A stretch of 64,000 bases of DNA, taken from positions 2,542,001-2,606,000 of the forward strand of contig JAGUCH010000001.1 of NCBI GenBank assembly GCA_019096065.1, read 5' to 3'. Source of the DNA: Paracyclopina nana. Its lineage: Eukaryota > Arthropoda > Copepoda > Cyclopoida > Cyclopettidae. Both the position numbers and the translations under genes were made by a program. The first letter of the stretch is position 1; each line of letters opens with the position of its first letter. Below, piece after piece: positions 32,975 through 45,160 of the stretch. The notes beneath the pieces were generated by a model, which saw only the letters and a program-made list of their open reading frames with translations, ran no database searches and was not told the DNA's origin.

Positions 32975-35900
32975 ATGAAGACTGAAACGCGAGAGTACAG
33001 TGATGGGGTGACAATCACCTCTTTTGGAGCATCTTCACCCAGATATTTTCCCCATAGGGACGACTCTACAAGTTCAAACACAGAAGGGTCCCACAACAGG
33101 TCAGGCTTTTTTCCAAAACATTTGTTTAAAGTTCATACCTGTATGTCAGTTTTAGCTGTAGCTGGAATATTGTTATTGTAGTAGGCGAACTAGCTTCAAG
33201 ATATAGGAGAGAGCCTTTAAAAATTGTATTGAGAGGTTTTTTGTGCTTCACCACTTTTGCTGTTGAAGTAGAGCTAACTTCACGCTTAGCAGGTTCAGGA
33301 ATGTATTAAATAACAGAAAAGGGGCAAATGTGAAGTTGCATAAACTTCCTTTTATAACATGCAAAATTGCAAAAAGTTTCCGCAAAACGCAAATAATAAA
33401 ACCAGTCAATGACGATATGATTGCTCGTAAATAATCGATACTTTGTATCTTATGCAAGCGTTGCCTTAAGTAATAATGCAGTACAATCAAATGATTGATA
33501 CTTTTTGCTTAGCATTGAAATAGCAATTAGGCACTGCAGTAGGCATAATGGCCTTAAAAGCGTAGTGAATGCGGAAATTTCCGTCTTAACGATTGTATTT
33601 TTGGTCGCTATATGTAATAGGCAGGATGCTACGCGTCAATGAGGCCGGTGATGCACCGATAGGCAAGTGAGCAGCAAAGGCTATTGTTGTCACGTTCGAG
33701 TAATTGCCATTTAAAGCTGCCTATGTTACCTAAGTGGCTGGATTTTTGCAATTAAAAAAAAATAGGCGTTTTATTCCATTTACCGCTAGCTATACTCGGA
33801 TCCTTATCCATATGCTGAGTAGGCTCCCATTTAGCTAACTTTGATCTCAGTGGCAATCTCATTTCTGGCCAAATTGTCAGCGGCTCCAGTCCAGTTGGCC
33901 AAAATGTCTGTGAGCTTCGATAAACGCAAGAAAGGCTCGTTTTTCGATCGGAGGTCCTACTCGCTTTCGGATTACCCCTCCAGCTCCTTCGATTCCGCGT
34001 ACACAATATATATATGGTATAAGTTAAGAATTTACACGTACTTATATTGATATTTCAGCAATTTCACGGCTCCCAGCTCTTCTCTGACCTCTCTGGCTTC
34101 AACCCTGTCCGAAAACATAAATGAAGTCAGCCGTTCCACCTCGCAACGCAACAATTCCGAGAAGTTCGCCTCGGTTCTGAGCTGCTCGGATTGGCAGTCC
34201 GTTGCGGATACCACAGTTGAGACAAATGAAGACTGTTCTCGAGTGGAAAATTGGCAGCCGAATTTGCACAAGCCAGAGTGGAACAAAGGCCATGCAGTGG
34301 TGGTCATTCGAGCCGCACAAAAAGGATACGGCTCAAAGAAAAACCCCAAAGTTGTTTTGGACAAGCTGAACCTGACAATCAAAGAAGGCTCGATGTAAGT
34401 AGGATTTTCCCAAGGTTAGCATATAGTATTATATTTTTCGTCTTGTCATAGTAAGAGCCCCTGGTCATCATGTTACACATATTATTATTAATTCCGAATG
34501 AATTATATCATATGCATATCCTATACAGCTATAGAGACGATATTTGCAATATGCATGTTAATTGCTTTTCTAGATATGCACTTTTGGGAGCCAGTGGCTG
34601 TGGCAAAACCACAGTTTTGTCCACTCTGGTGGGCCTAAAAACCTTGGATAAGGGAGTCATTTCCGTGTTCGGGGGCGTCCCTGGAGATCGAAGTATTGGC
34701 GTACCTGGAAAACGTATCGGATACATGCCTCAGGTAAGACACGTGCCTTTTTCCTCTGAAGTATCTAACTTTCTCCTCTTCAAGGAATTGGCTCTCTATG
34801 GAGAGTTCACAATCAATGAAACCTTGCAATATTTCGGCCGAATCTATGGGATGAGTAGGGAGGCAATCAAGAAGCAGGCGGACTTTCTGATCGATTTTCT
34901 TGATCTGTCCAAATGTGGAAGCTTCATACGAAACATGAGGTGAGAGCCACTGAATTGATGAAACTTGAAACTTGAATTTAACCTTTCTTTACATAGTGGA
35001 GGTCAGCAGCGCAGGGTCTCGTTTGCGGTTGCCTTACTGCACAACCCTGAGCTCCTAATTTTGGACGAGCCCACTGTGGGAGTGGACCCAATGCTCAGGC
35101 AAAACATATGGAGTCACCTCCTGAAATTGTCCACTGAGCTCAAGAAAACTGTCCTCATTACCACTCACTACATCGAAGAAGCTAGACAGGCTCACTATGT
35201 GGGCTTGATGAGAAATGGCAAGTTATTAGCCGAAGATTCGCCCACGCAGCTCCTTACCATTTATGGCTTACCGACGCTTGAGGATGTCTTCCTCAAGCTT
35301 TGCGTCAAGGATGACTCTCTGAAAGAGAGCCAAAAGCCACAGACCCTTTTCCAGAAGGGCCCCGTTATGCAAAGCTGGACTGGTTCGGTGACGAGTCGAA
35401 AAAGCATCACAGGCGTGGTCTATCCCGGAATCACTGCCCACAGTGCCGATGTGAGCATACAGCCCATATCCTACTGTGCCAAAAATCCGTCACAAAAATT
35501 ACCTGCAGAAGAAGCCAAAGCCGTTCGAATTCAAAGGAAGAAAGTGGCTGATCTGGAAAACGACGTGGAGAACGACAGCGAATGCAATAATGCTGACGAC
35601 GTATTCGAGCCTGTAAGCAGCCAGTTCTATCTTAATTAATTTCAGTTGTAGACCAATTGAGGGCTTTTTTATTCCCAGACAAAGAAGCGACCGTGGTGCT
35701 CCGTTAGTATGCCCTCACCTACCACACTTTTGGCACTGATGATCAAGAACATCATCAAAATGATGAGAAACTTCATGGGCCTGGCCTTCGTTTTCTTCCT
35801 GCCTGCTCTGGAAGTCTTCTTCTTTTGCATAGCAGTCGGAAGAGACCCCACCGAGCTTCCTTTGGCCATAATCAACCACGAAGTGCCAGCCATGAGCAAC

Positions 35901-37028
35901 TGCACGTTCAGCCCTGGATGCGAGTTCGCCAATCTGTCCTGCAGAATGGTGGACTACTTTAGGCGCAACGAGACCTTTCAAATTCACATGTTTGACGACG
36001 AAGCCGCTGCCCTGGAAGCTGCGAAAGAAAACCTCGTCTGGGGATATGTGTCCTTCCATGCCAACTTCAGTGAGTCCTTTCTGGCCAGGCTCTGGAATCC
36101 CATGGATATCAGCCAGGCCACGCGGAATGACAGCACTGCCCAGATCTACCTTGACATGTCCAACCAACAAGTGGCCTTTGCCATGCACAACAGAATCCTG
36201 GAAGGATATTCCAATTTCATGACTGACCTCCTCGGCGATTGCAACATGCCCAAGTCCTTGGCTGATATTCCATTGAAGTTCAACGAGCCAGTCTATGGTT
36301 CGACTGATCCCAGTTTTACAGAGTTCATGGCTCCTGGCATCATAATCATCATCATATTTTTCCTGGCTGTTGGCCTCACTGGCGAGGCTTTCATTGCTGA
36401 GAAATCGGTAACTTTCTTCTCTTACTTGCTGTTTTGTTCGCTTCAATAGGGTTTCTTTTTTCAGGACGGGTTACTTGATAGGTCTTGGGTTGCAGGGGTG
36501 CTGCCTATCGAAGTGATGACTTCCCACATTCTTACTCAGTTCATTGTTCTCATTGGACAAACGACCATCACTCTCGTTTTTATCTTCCTCGTTTTTGGCA
36601 TCCCGTGCAAGGGCCCAATTGGCTGGCTGATCCTGATTGCCATCCTACAAGGCTTCACTGGCATGTGCTTTGGTAATTCTAACTAGTATAATTTTAGTAT
36701 CTCATTTTTAATGGAATAAATTCTAGGGTTCCTCTTGTCCACTCTGTTTTCGCAACAAACGACAGCAATGCAGTGTGCCATTGGCAGCTTTTACCCAATG
36801 CTGTTGTTGAGTGGAATTTTGTGGCCGATTGAGGGCATGCCATACATCTTGAGGAAAATATCTTGGTACCTACCCTGCACTGCAGCCTGCCAAGCAATGA
36901 GAGATATTATGGGCAGAGGCTGGGGCATCGATGCCCCGTCTGTACCCCTAGGAATCGGCGTTTCTGTGGCTTGGATTGCCATTTTCATCATAACCAGTTG
37001 GCTGGCAATGCGATTTATCAAGCACTGA
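32975..37028 (+). CDS. ABCH/ABCG20-like half transporter
   Basis: Exons 32975-33099 (or alternative 33904-33998), 34059-34394, 34574-34733, 34785-34939, 34997-35612, 35679-36407, 36465-36672 and 36727-37028 give 876 or 866 aa. The nucleotide-binding domain comes first: Walker A GASGCGKTT, Q-loop MPQ, signature SGGQQRR, Walker B LLILDEP, H-loop TTHY. A long acidic linker and then an ABC2-type membrane domain follow, with DGLLDRSWVAGV, typical of the arthropod ABCH group (often named ABCG20/23). Such half transporters dimerise; insect ABCH proteins are tied to lipid export to the cuticle. The substrate here is unknown. The stop lies 64 nt from the stop of the convergent SLC6 gene. Confidence 0.93.
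33904..33998 (+). other. Alternative first coding exon of the ABCH-like gene
   Basis: Encodes MSVSFDKRKKGSFFDRR and on, 95 bp, ending at GC/GTACAC in phase 2. The upstream first exon (32975-33099) also ends in phase 2, and the common exon at 34059 supplies one base, so both join in frame. Neither first exon can be spliced in frame into the other through the acceptors I could see. This suggests two promoters and two N-termini. Confidence 0.55.
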
Positions 37029-37092
37029 ACGCAATTCCTATGACAATTATGTGCGTATACGCTCAATGATCTTACAACTCAGAAATATATTT

Positions 37093-39722
37093 TCACATAT
37101 GGAACGTTTCTGCGTGATTGAAGTAGGGCATTGAGTAGTTCATGGCAAAGTTGTCGTAGCCATAAGGATGCTGCTTGCATCGCATGGCCTTGTTGTACTG
37201 GTAGGCAATCCAATCTTGCTTGGCATACTTGTCACCAGGGCCCCACTCTTGGGTCGGTTGGACAGCTTGGCGGATTCTGCCCTTGCTGGCATAATAAATT
37301 ACTACAATGATGGCCACGACAGGAATCTGAAAACCAATGAATAGTTTTTTTTTAAGTCCGCCTTCCGGATGCATTTACGCAAAGTTCACCTGAAGTGCAA
37401 CTATCAGTACTAGGAACCACCCAATGCCATGAGCCCATTCCGGATAGTGGACGTTGCCGTGGATGTTGTCCCTGTAGGTTGGCACCTCCCAAAAGTAGAT
37501 GGAAATGCCAAAAATGACAATCAGTAGGATGGGGATGAGTGACCAGCAAATTCGCAAAAGGATATTCTGCTTGTGATTGAGCATGAATCTCAAGTCTTCC
37601 GAGAATCTGTTGACTCCATAAAACCACATGATGGCCATGGTTTCGAATATTGCTATCCATAAAACTCCGATTCCTCCGCCATACGTATCCATGAGATCAA
37701 AGATGTATTGGCCAGAATACGACACGCACGGGATGCTGAAATACAACAAGAAATTTCCAGACGCTCCGATTTTTTAAAAGAAGAGCACATTTTTTTTACC
37801 TGAGCAAGTAGCAACAACAGCAGGCAATCAAAGTGACAGTGGGCTTATAATCTCTCGCCTTAGGAAACATGTCATAAATTCCAGTTAGGACGGTCTCCAT
37901 CAAGGCAAATTGAGAGTCCAGCCCGAGGGTGAAAAGCATGAAGAAGAATAGGACAGACCACAGCTGAGGAACTGCCAAATGCAAAATGGCTTCTGGGTAG
38001 GCTACAAAAGCCAGGCCTTGTTTTTGCTGCACAACTTCCTGGATTGAGCTGTAGCCTCCTTGTTGCTTGAGCTCTCCCAAAATGGAAAACACCACCACGC
38101 CAGCAATGATTGAGGTGACAAAATCAAGGGAGCTAATCACTAGGGCTGGGTAGTGCACCTTATGCTTGAACTTGTTGTAGGAGCCAAACATGATGAGGCC
38201 TCCCCATGACACAGAGAGAGAAAAGAACATTTGTTCAGCAGCTTTCCTCCACACCGTGATGTCCTTGAGCTTTTCCCACTCAGGCACGAAGAAATACCTG
38301 CAAAAATCCGGATTGCTATCGTCAATGCACTAAATTGAACTAGAATTCAACTTACTTGATTCCCTCATAAGCGCCGTCAAGAAGGAGTCCCCTTACTAGG
38401 AGAATTATTAGTATCACGTAAGGAAAAGTGGCAGTGAAGTAGACCACTTTCCCACTTGTCTTGATTCCTTTGGCAAGGCATGCAAAAACGATGATCCAGG
38501 ATAGCAGCAGGCAAAGGCTGAGATCCCACTTGATTTCGCCAATGCTGCCAAAATCGGGCAAGTTGAATGTCTTATTGCCATCCACTATCAACGGAGCTTT
38601 GTTGATAGCCAGGACTGCCCTTTCCCAATATTGCTCAGATGCAGTCTGGCACACCTTCTGATCTGAGCAGTTTCTTCCCTCAGACAACGAAGAATAGCAT
38701 CTATTAATCAAAATATTAGCATTTTAATAAACTAACAAATCTTTATAATCTACGTGGCAAGATCGGCTCCCCAAGACTCATCACACGACTCCCAAGGCAA
38801 AACGCTGGCGAAGGAAGCAAACATGTAGTACAAGCAGTAGCCCATGACCACATTGTAATAAATGGCGACAATCAGCGAAATTGTGACCATAGCTGATCCC
38901 ACTCCTCTGCCTATGGGAATCATGCTCTTCCAAACCTCTAGGGGACCCAGCTGTGCAAACTGGCCCAGTGCAATTTCCATGAAATACATAGGTTTGCCTG
39001 TAAAGGATCATAAAAAATTTCTGTGAGCTTGATTATATAAGTGCATCTTTCGTACCAATAATTAAAAGTAGGATGACGTAGGGTATAAGGAATGCTCCCC
39101 CTCCATTTTCATAGGCCAAGTAAGGGAACCTCCAAACGTTTCCAATGCCCACAGAGAGGCCAACACACGAAAAAATAAACTCCCACTTGGACCCCCAATG
39201 TTCACGTTCTTCCTCATCGGTGTCAGTTTCCGTGGTTTCACCCCCACTCGTATCTGCAGTCCCTCTCCTGGATCGATTTGTACTGCCAATTTGAGACCGC
39301 TCTGACTGCTGCTGATGCAAGTACGAAGTGGGCACATAGGGATAAGTACTCCTCCACTTGTCATCGACACTGGGACCCTCTGTGTAGAAGGCATCGTAGG
39401 AAGGGTCGTAGCTTCGCATATATTGAAAGCCCTCTGCTCCATATGCATTCGCATACCAAGTTCCATAACTGAAATGACTTTAAACAATCACCTTAAAAGA
39501 GGGCATAAATTGGAGATTGACTCACCCGCTGTTTAAATATCCGTTGTACACAGGATGGTGATAAGGCAGACTTCCTGGGTAGTAAGGCTGCAAAGTGTAA
39601 GCCTGTCCTGGGCCAGCATATGGATTAGAAGTGACTGGAGCTTGGTGGAAGCCTCTGCTGCTGTCAGCATATGCAGCAGCATAGTCGAAACCAGATCTTG
39701 AATTTTTTCGCCGCTTGGTCAT
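37093..39722 (-). CDS. SLC6 family Na+/Cl--dependent transporter
   Basis: Exons 39722-39526, 39468-39056, 38997-38754, 38700-38356, 38297-37800, 37735-37390 and 37326-37093 give 758 aa. A long Tyr/Ser/Pro-rich cytosolic N-terminus with an acidic patch precedes TM1 ([25 protein letters not shown]), which has the unwound substrate and sodium site. Gly stands where monoamine transporters have Asp, so it is an amino-acid or orphan-type carrier. An extracellular loop with Cys and sequons, the TM6 stretch [18 protein letters not shown] and TM8 ([16 protein letters not shown]) are clear. It resembles insect blot/NTT-type members. The C-terminus ends in a tail of about 70 residues. The substrate cannot be deduced. 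Confidence 0.92.
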
Positions 39723-40637
39723 CTTTTGGGTGGTGGACGACTATATATGCTCAAGTCTGAGAACCGCCACCGCCCAAGCGAATGGCTTTGAGCACACTGG
39801 CAGGTAGAAGTGGCAGGAGCTCAAACTACTACAGGCACATTTTCATGCCCGGACACAAAGTAGTACTATGGTATAATATGCTTTTCACCTGCTGCTCCCA
39901 GACTTGGTCAACCCGCGCGTACAAAGGAACTCAAATGGCATTCCACTTCTTGCCAGAAACCCAAAAAAATCTATTGTTGCTGTTTTTCCCAGTCTCCTTA
40001 GTCATGATTAAAAAACGAGCTGACTTCAGAGCAATTATGCCTCTTCACGACTTGACTCAATTGCCTCTATGTTAGCATAAATTTTCATACTGAATATCCT
40101 GAACGTTTGCCGTGATCTCAAAATTATACTCTGATTTGATGCTTCCATAATTTAATTTCCCTCAAGTACACTTCTTGTGCAAGACCTATTTTCTCAATTT
40201 CACTGATGATGGCGATGGGATTTGCTCTCACACTTCAGATCGAGATTCAACCATCAAATCAGACTAACGTTTTCTTCATGAAAATGGGATTGAGATACTG
40301 TATTTTTCATATCAACAGCTTGAGAAAATAAATCTAGTAAATCAATAGAATACGGGAGATTTTAGCGACGTTTCCTCCATAGTGCACTTGCGTATCTTTT
40401 CTATAGGATGTTCAGTAAGGTATGCAATTTACGAGCCACGCCTACTAGTTCCTTCCCATCGTTATCACAATCCAAATAGTATACTTGTGTATTTCTACAA
40501 ATGAACCATTGCATGATGTGATAGCAACATTTTTTATCAGTAGGCGATAAACTTGATTTTGCGGCACCGATCTTCTTAAGTAGAAACTCGTTTCCCTTTA
40601 CTTTATACAATATAGAAATTGAGCAGCAGCCAGGAAA
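39723..40637. other. Intergenic, divergent 5' flanks of SLC6 and aldolase-domain genes
   Basis: A TATATA run lies at about 39742-39748, only some 25 nt before the SLC6 ATG, so it may be too close to be its TATA box. No other gene signal. Confidence 0.45.
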
Positions 40638-41769
40638 ATGAAGTCAAGAAGCATTTTAGCGAGTGCACTATTTTCTCGGGGGCTAAATTCAGCTCGATTT
40701 TCCAGCTCATCATTAAGCCCAGATGATGCCATAGCGCCGAAATCCGAGCCATTCCACGAAAATTCTCGAATACGAAGGCAATTAGCTCTGGCCTACAGAT
40801 TAATCGATAGAATGGGTCTGAATGAAGGAGCATGCAACCATTTGACAGCCATGGCTCCTGCCAAAAGTGGAAATGGACAAGTCATGCTTGTTACACCAGG
40901 TTTGAAATCACAATATGAACTTTGCAAATAATATAAAAACTACCAAAGTTGGCACTACTCTTTTAGCAATGAAAATGCCTTTTCAGAAGTTGCCTTTTTC
41001 CAATGCCTGATTGTACTGTTTTCCCGCAAATTATAGGCCTGATGGATGATGGATCAGCACTCCACTGGTCGCAAGTAACTGCATCCAGTTTGGTTGGAGT
41101 GGGACCCCAAAATGAAATTGTCGAGGAAGGAAGCTTAGGAGGGCAGCCAGAAGAATCAGCCTCGTGTATTCACCTAGGACTTAGGCGAGTTCTACCAAGA
41201 GCGCAAGTATATTATTCAATTTAGAAGTTATCTTAATTTTTTGAAAGGTGATTTTCCATACGCACACCGATTACGCAACTGCCCTGGGGTGTGTCAAAGG
41301 GAGCGAGTTTCCCATGATACATCAGAATGGTGTCAGATTTTTCAACCGATACGCATTTCATGAAGAGTATGGACTACCAACTATTTCAGAAGAAGCAGAA
41401 GCTTTGGGGAAATCATTGCAGGACAAAGACATTCTCTTTATGTGCAACCATGGTAAGGAAACAGCAAAGCAGCGTAATTTTAAGGATCGTAATTGGGCCT
41501 CAATATTTTCCACAGGAACATTAATCGTATCGCCCACAGTTCATTTGGCATTCGATGAAACTTACTATCTAGAGAGGGCTTGTTCCAATTTCTGCCTCTC
41601 TTTGGCCGCCGTTGGAGGCAATAAAAATCTATTAAGAGTGATGCCCCCAAAAACAGTGCAAGATGCTGCAAAATATTACAATCCATCTATGTTAGACTTG
41701 TATGCCAAGAGGCATTTTTACGCCTACTGGAACCTTTATTTGAAACAAGAGCCAGACGTGTTTTTGTGA
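40638..41769 (+). CDS. Class II aldolase/adducin N-terminal domain protein
   Basis: Exons 40638-40899, 41037-41206, 41248-41452 and 41516-41769 give 296 aa, essentially one class II aldolase/adducin domain. Conserved parts are RRQLALAYRLIDRMGLNEGACNHLTAM, the metal-binding HTHTDYATAL pair and the third histidine in MCNHG. The first 25 residues are basic and Ser-rich without acids (MKSRSILASALFSRG...), like a mitochondrial targeting peptide. Adducin's C-terminal tail is absent, so this is a small stand-alone relative whose substrate is unknown. The last intron (63 nt) has no stop and keeps the frame if retained. Confidence 0.88.
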
Positions 41770-42193
41770 AGACGTATTTTTTATTCATCATGCCAGAAAT
41801 CTTTGCGATGGAACCGAAAAAGTACCATATGTTAGTAAGCTTAATTACTATCCAATTGGTCACCATTACCAATTCAAGAGGCAATAAAACCTCGTATGCT
41901 AAAAATCGTCAAGGTTTTTACTGCCTGACAATTCTCAAATGTTTTTATCGAACAATGCCTCAAGGCATTACATGAAAAAATTTTTAAAACCCAAATAACA
42001 GATGCAAAATTCAAAAGCAGCTACAACTCTAAGAAACAATATATAAAATGCACTGTTGTACGTGCAATCGAAATTCTAGATTTGGCTTAGGCTTTGCTTG
42101 AAGCCAAGCCAGTTGCCATCATGGTCGTATTTTCAACGCATATACGATAGTTTGATTAATGGGTGAAAAACTTGCCATAAGGAATCCGGACAA
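41770..42193. other. Convergent 3' flanks, no gene seen
   Basis: Short intergenic stretch between the aldolase-domain gene and the FAM120-like gene, with 3' UTRs expected from both sides. Confidence 0.5.
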
Positions 42194-44856
42194 TTAGCTC
42201 GGAAGTTGCTCGCTTTTCTTCGCTTCCGATACTCCATCGCTTTTGCTTCGCACCGCAGAATTTGTTTGCTGTAACGACAAAAATTATGGAAAATCAGGGT
42301 TAGCATGAAAAAAAAATACCTTATTCTGCTTCTTTTTATGGCCTTGAAAGGGTTGCTTTGGATAAGTTCTATTGGGATAAGGCCCTGCTGCAATAGGTCT
42401 ACCAATCGCGGCTAGAGATGGCCCGTACATAATAGCATCACGCAGTCTTTCAATAGAGTATGCCATTTCAACCCTTCCATCACACAGTTCGACCAAATTT
42501 CTCGCATGAGCTGCCCTAATCAGCTTTGAATGGAAAAGCTTGCCATCGAAAAAGGTCCATGGCAGACACATCTGAACTGGAATTGGAGCTCCGCATGCAT
42601 CGTTCGCCATCAGAGCCATTTCAATACCCTGCGTTAAAGGAAAAATCAGGATTTTAAAAAAGGATTCAAAAGTCTCAAGCATACCTGCATGAAAAGCGTG
42701 GCCAAGTGAACTCCTCTTATGGTCACCATTTCTAACCTCATATCCACCAAGTAGGTAACATCTCGGAGTTCAGGGCTAAGTGCAGTGGCAAGGAAGGCAT
42801 CGAGCTCAGGTTTTCTTAGGACTGGCAAATCACTGCTCTCCTTGGATCCTTGAACGAGCATATACCTCAAGACGCAAGCCATCATTAACATGTGAGGGGG
42901 AACGTTGCTATGAACAAGCAATGACTGGACGTCGTTCGAATGCATGCATGTCAAAAATGCTTGAAGTCTCTTGTGCTTGTCTTCGGCCGAATTGCCGAAC
43001 CAAAGCCTCTGGATCGAGGGAACTGGCCAAGCAAGTTCAGCAGCTTCAACAGCATCTGGAGCTTCATAGTTGTTGTACGGCAACCACTCTCTGACAACGA
43101 AGTTGACTAAATCCGGTAACGAAGTGTCGGCTGCTTCTTTTATCAACTTGGTGGCCTCAGCTCTCATTTCTTCACTTTCAGTCGAGCTCAGTCCATCATG
43201 CTTTGCTCTTTTCCTCAGGTCATCAGCCTTTCTTCGAAGGGCCTTAATTTTCTCTTCCACTTGCCTCCTGTCAAAGCGTGCATGGGTCAGGTTGAAAATG
43301 ATAGCATATACAATCTGCCTCAATGGCTGATAGAACTTGTGGACCTGTGGTAAGACATCACCCTCCATGACAACTGGCAGTTTTATCTCGCCCTTGGAAA
43401 GTAGTTGATAGATGAAGGGAGACATGAGTCCTTGGCGATGACGCTCGTTCACAGTTCTTAAAACCTCAAAGTGAGCTTGCGGTATGTGAATTGGACGAAC
43501 AGAGGCAGTGTCTTTTTGAGGGTATCTTCCAGCCTCTGACGGAGCTGCTTCCGCCCCTGAAGCTAGAGCTTGGACAATGCTGATATTTTGAGAGGATTCA
43601 TCTTCCTGGCAGAGCTCTTGCCTTACCTTCGCAACCGCTTCATTGAGATCAAGCTGGTCTAGGTCTAGGGCAATCCGCTCAACGAGGTCAGACTCAGCTT
43701 TTGACTGCTTAGTGCCAGCCTTCGCGATCTCTTCTTGCTCTGTGGCTAATTTGATGGTATCCCCAGAAGCCTTTTTCCTAGTAGGCTTTTGCTTCGAGTA
43801 GCCGTCCTTGGTGCCCCGGAAAAAGTACTTGACAGCCGCCCTTAGCTTCTTCACTCTTGGATCTTTTTCCGACCCAAACACATCTTTGGCAATCGCATCA
43901 AAGTCCTCAGCATCGGGAAGAGCTCTGACATAATTGACCACTGCCCGAATGACTTTTTCGGAGGCCACCTTTTGTTTGCTGCCCTCTTGATTCGTTTCGG
44001 GGGCAATTGTCATGTGGAACTGTTTCAGATCAGACACTGTCAAAATGTGATTTCCAAGGAGAGCGGCTACCACGCTGAACCGATTGGGGTTCAGGTCTAG
44101 GGCCTTGGCGGCGTTGTCTAACACAAATTCGGTCGTTAATAAATCATGCTGGAAGGACAGCTTTATATCATGCGCGGAAAAGTACTTCGGTGGGTTGAAT
44201 AGAGCAAACTCGCCGGTTTCAGAGAGGACCCCGTGATAGCCATTTTCCCAGCAAAATGACATGATTTCAAGATGATGGTCATCTAGACTGTTTAGAACAT
44301 TGACGTTGAGAGATCGCAGGGCCAGCCTAAGCATGGTTCTCACGCCGCAAGGAGGCACCCAAAATGCCTTGGGTGGAGGTGTCATCCTTTTCGTCAGGTG
44401 CTTCATGACTTGATTGACATTAGATTTAAGCTTGAGCTGAGCTCTGACCCAGTCCTGAAACCTGGATGGCTCCGTAGCTCCATTAAAGAAGACGGCAAAG
44501 TGGACGTTTGCACGATGACAGCTGCTGAAGAGGGTTGACAGAAAGGCTATCATGTTTCGCCATTGTCCTCCACAACTCCAGTCTGGAAAGTATCCGCCGT
44601 ATAGTCGATCAAGGCAGGCCTCGGCATCCTTAAAAATTAGAAAATATCTTCTTGCCATTCAGAGTTGCATACTTGTACACATTCTTACCAGGACAAGTGC
44701 CTCTCGGTTGGGCCTACTCTGCTGATGGAAGGATTTGCTGTGATCTGATGAGTAGGTGCCATTGTTGAACAAATTGACTTGACGTACACAGTCACCGGCT
44801 GACTTAAGCTGTTGATCATTAAGAAGGAATTTTTGGAAATCGTCCACTACAGCCAT
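42194..44856 (-). CDS. FAM120/constitutive coactivator of PPAR-gamma-like protein
   Basis: Exons 44856-44689, 44628-42685, 42628-42320 and 42268-42194 give 831 aa. The N-terminal half shows the family's PIN/FEN-like fold: REALVLDAEACLDRLYGGYFPDWSCGGQW, PPPKAFWVPP, LDDHHLEIMSFCWENGYHGVLSETGEFALFNPP and AALLGNHIL. A Lys/Ala/Glu-rich charged middle follows. The C-terminal part keeps GIEMALMANDACGAPIPVQMCLPW and FFDGKLFHSKL, both typical of FAM120. Vertebrate members bind RNA and act in Src/PI3K signalling or as coactivators; the arthropod role is not clear. The start is the first ATG giving a family-like beginning. Confidence 0.9.
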
Positions 44857-45160
44857 TATTGTGCGGTTGAAATTAACGCATGTCAATTTAGCGAAAGAAA
44901 AAAAAGGATCGGTCAAACTTTCGCTATTTTCTGCCGATTTGTTATTGTGACGGCAACAGCTGACTTCTTCATTTGTCACTGCATTGCAAAAGGATCGAAA
45001 ATAGAGCCGCGTCACTCGCCGCTAGAACTGACTGACTGAACTCGTTGAGCCTGAAAAAGAGAGCTGAATTGAGAACCAGACAGTAGAAACGAGAATGAAA
45101 TCGAGATTTTTATTGATTCATAGAACACAACCAAAAAAATGGAAGATGCTGTTGCGTATG
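44857..45160. other. Short gap between same-strand FAM120-like and NT5C3-like genes
   Basis: 304 nt that must hold the 3' UTR of the nucleotidase gene and the promoter and 5' UTR of the FAM120-like gene. No TATA box recognised. Confidence 0.5.

Noticed and set aside
35715..36446. 243-codon minus-strand frame
   Set aside because: Lies antisense to the membrane domain exon of the ABCH-like transporter, whose plus-strand reading is clearly real.
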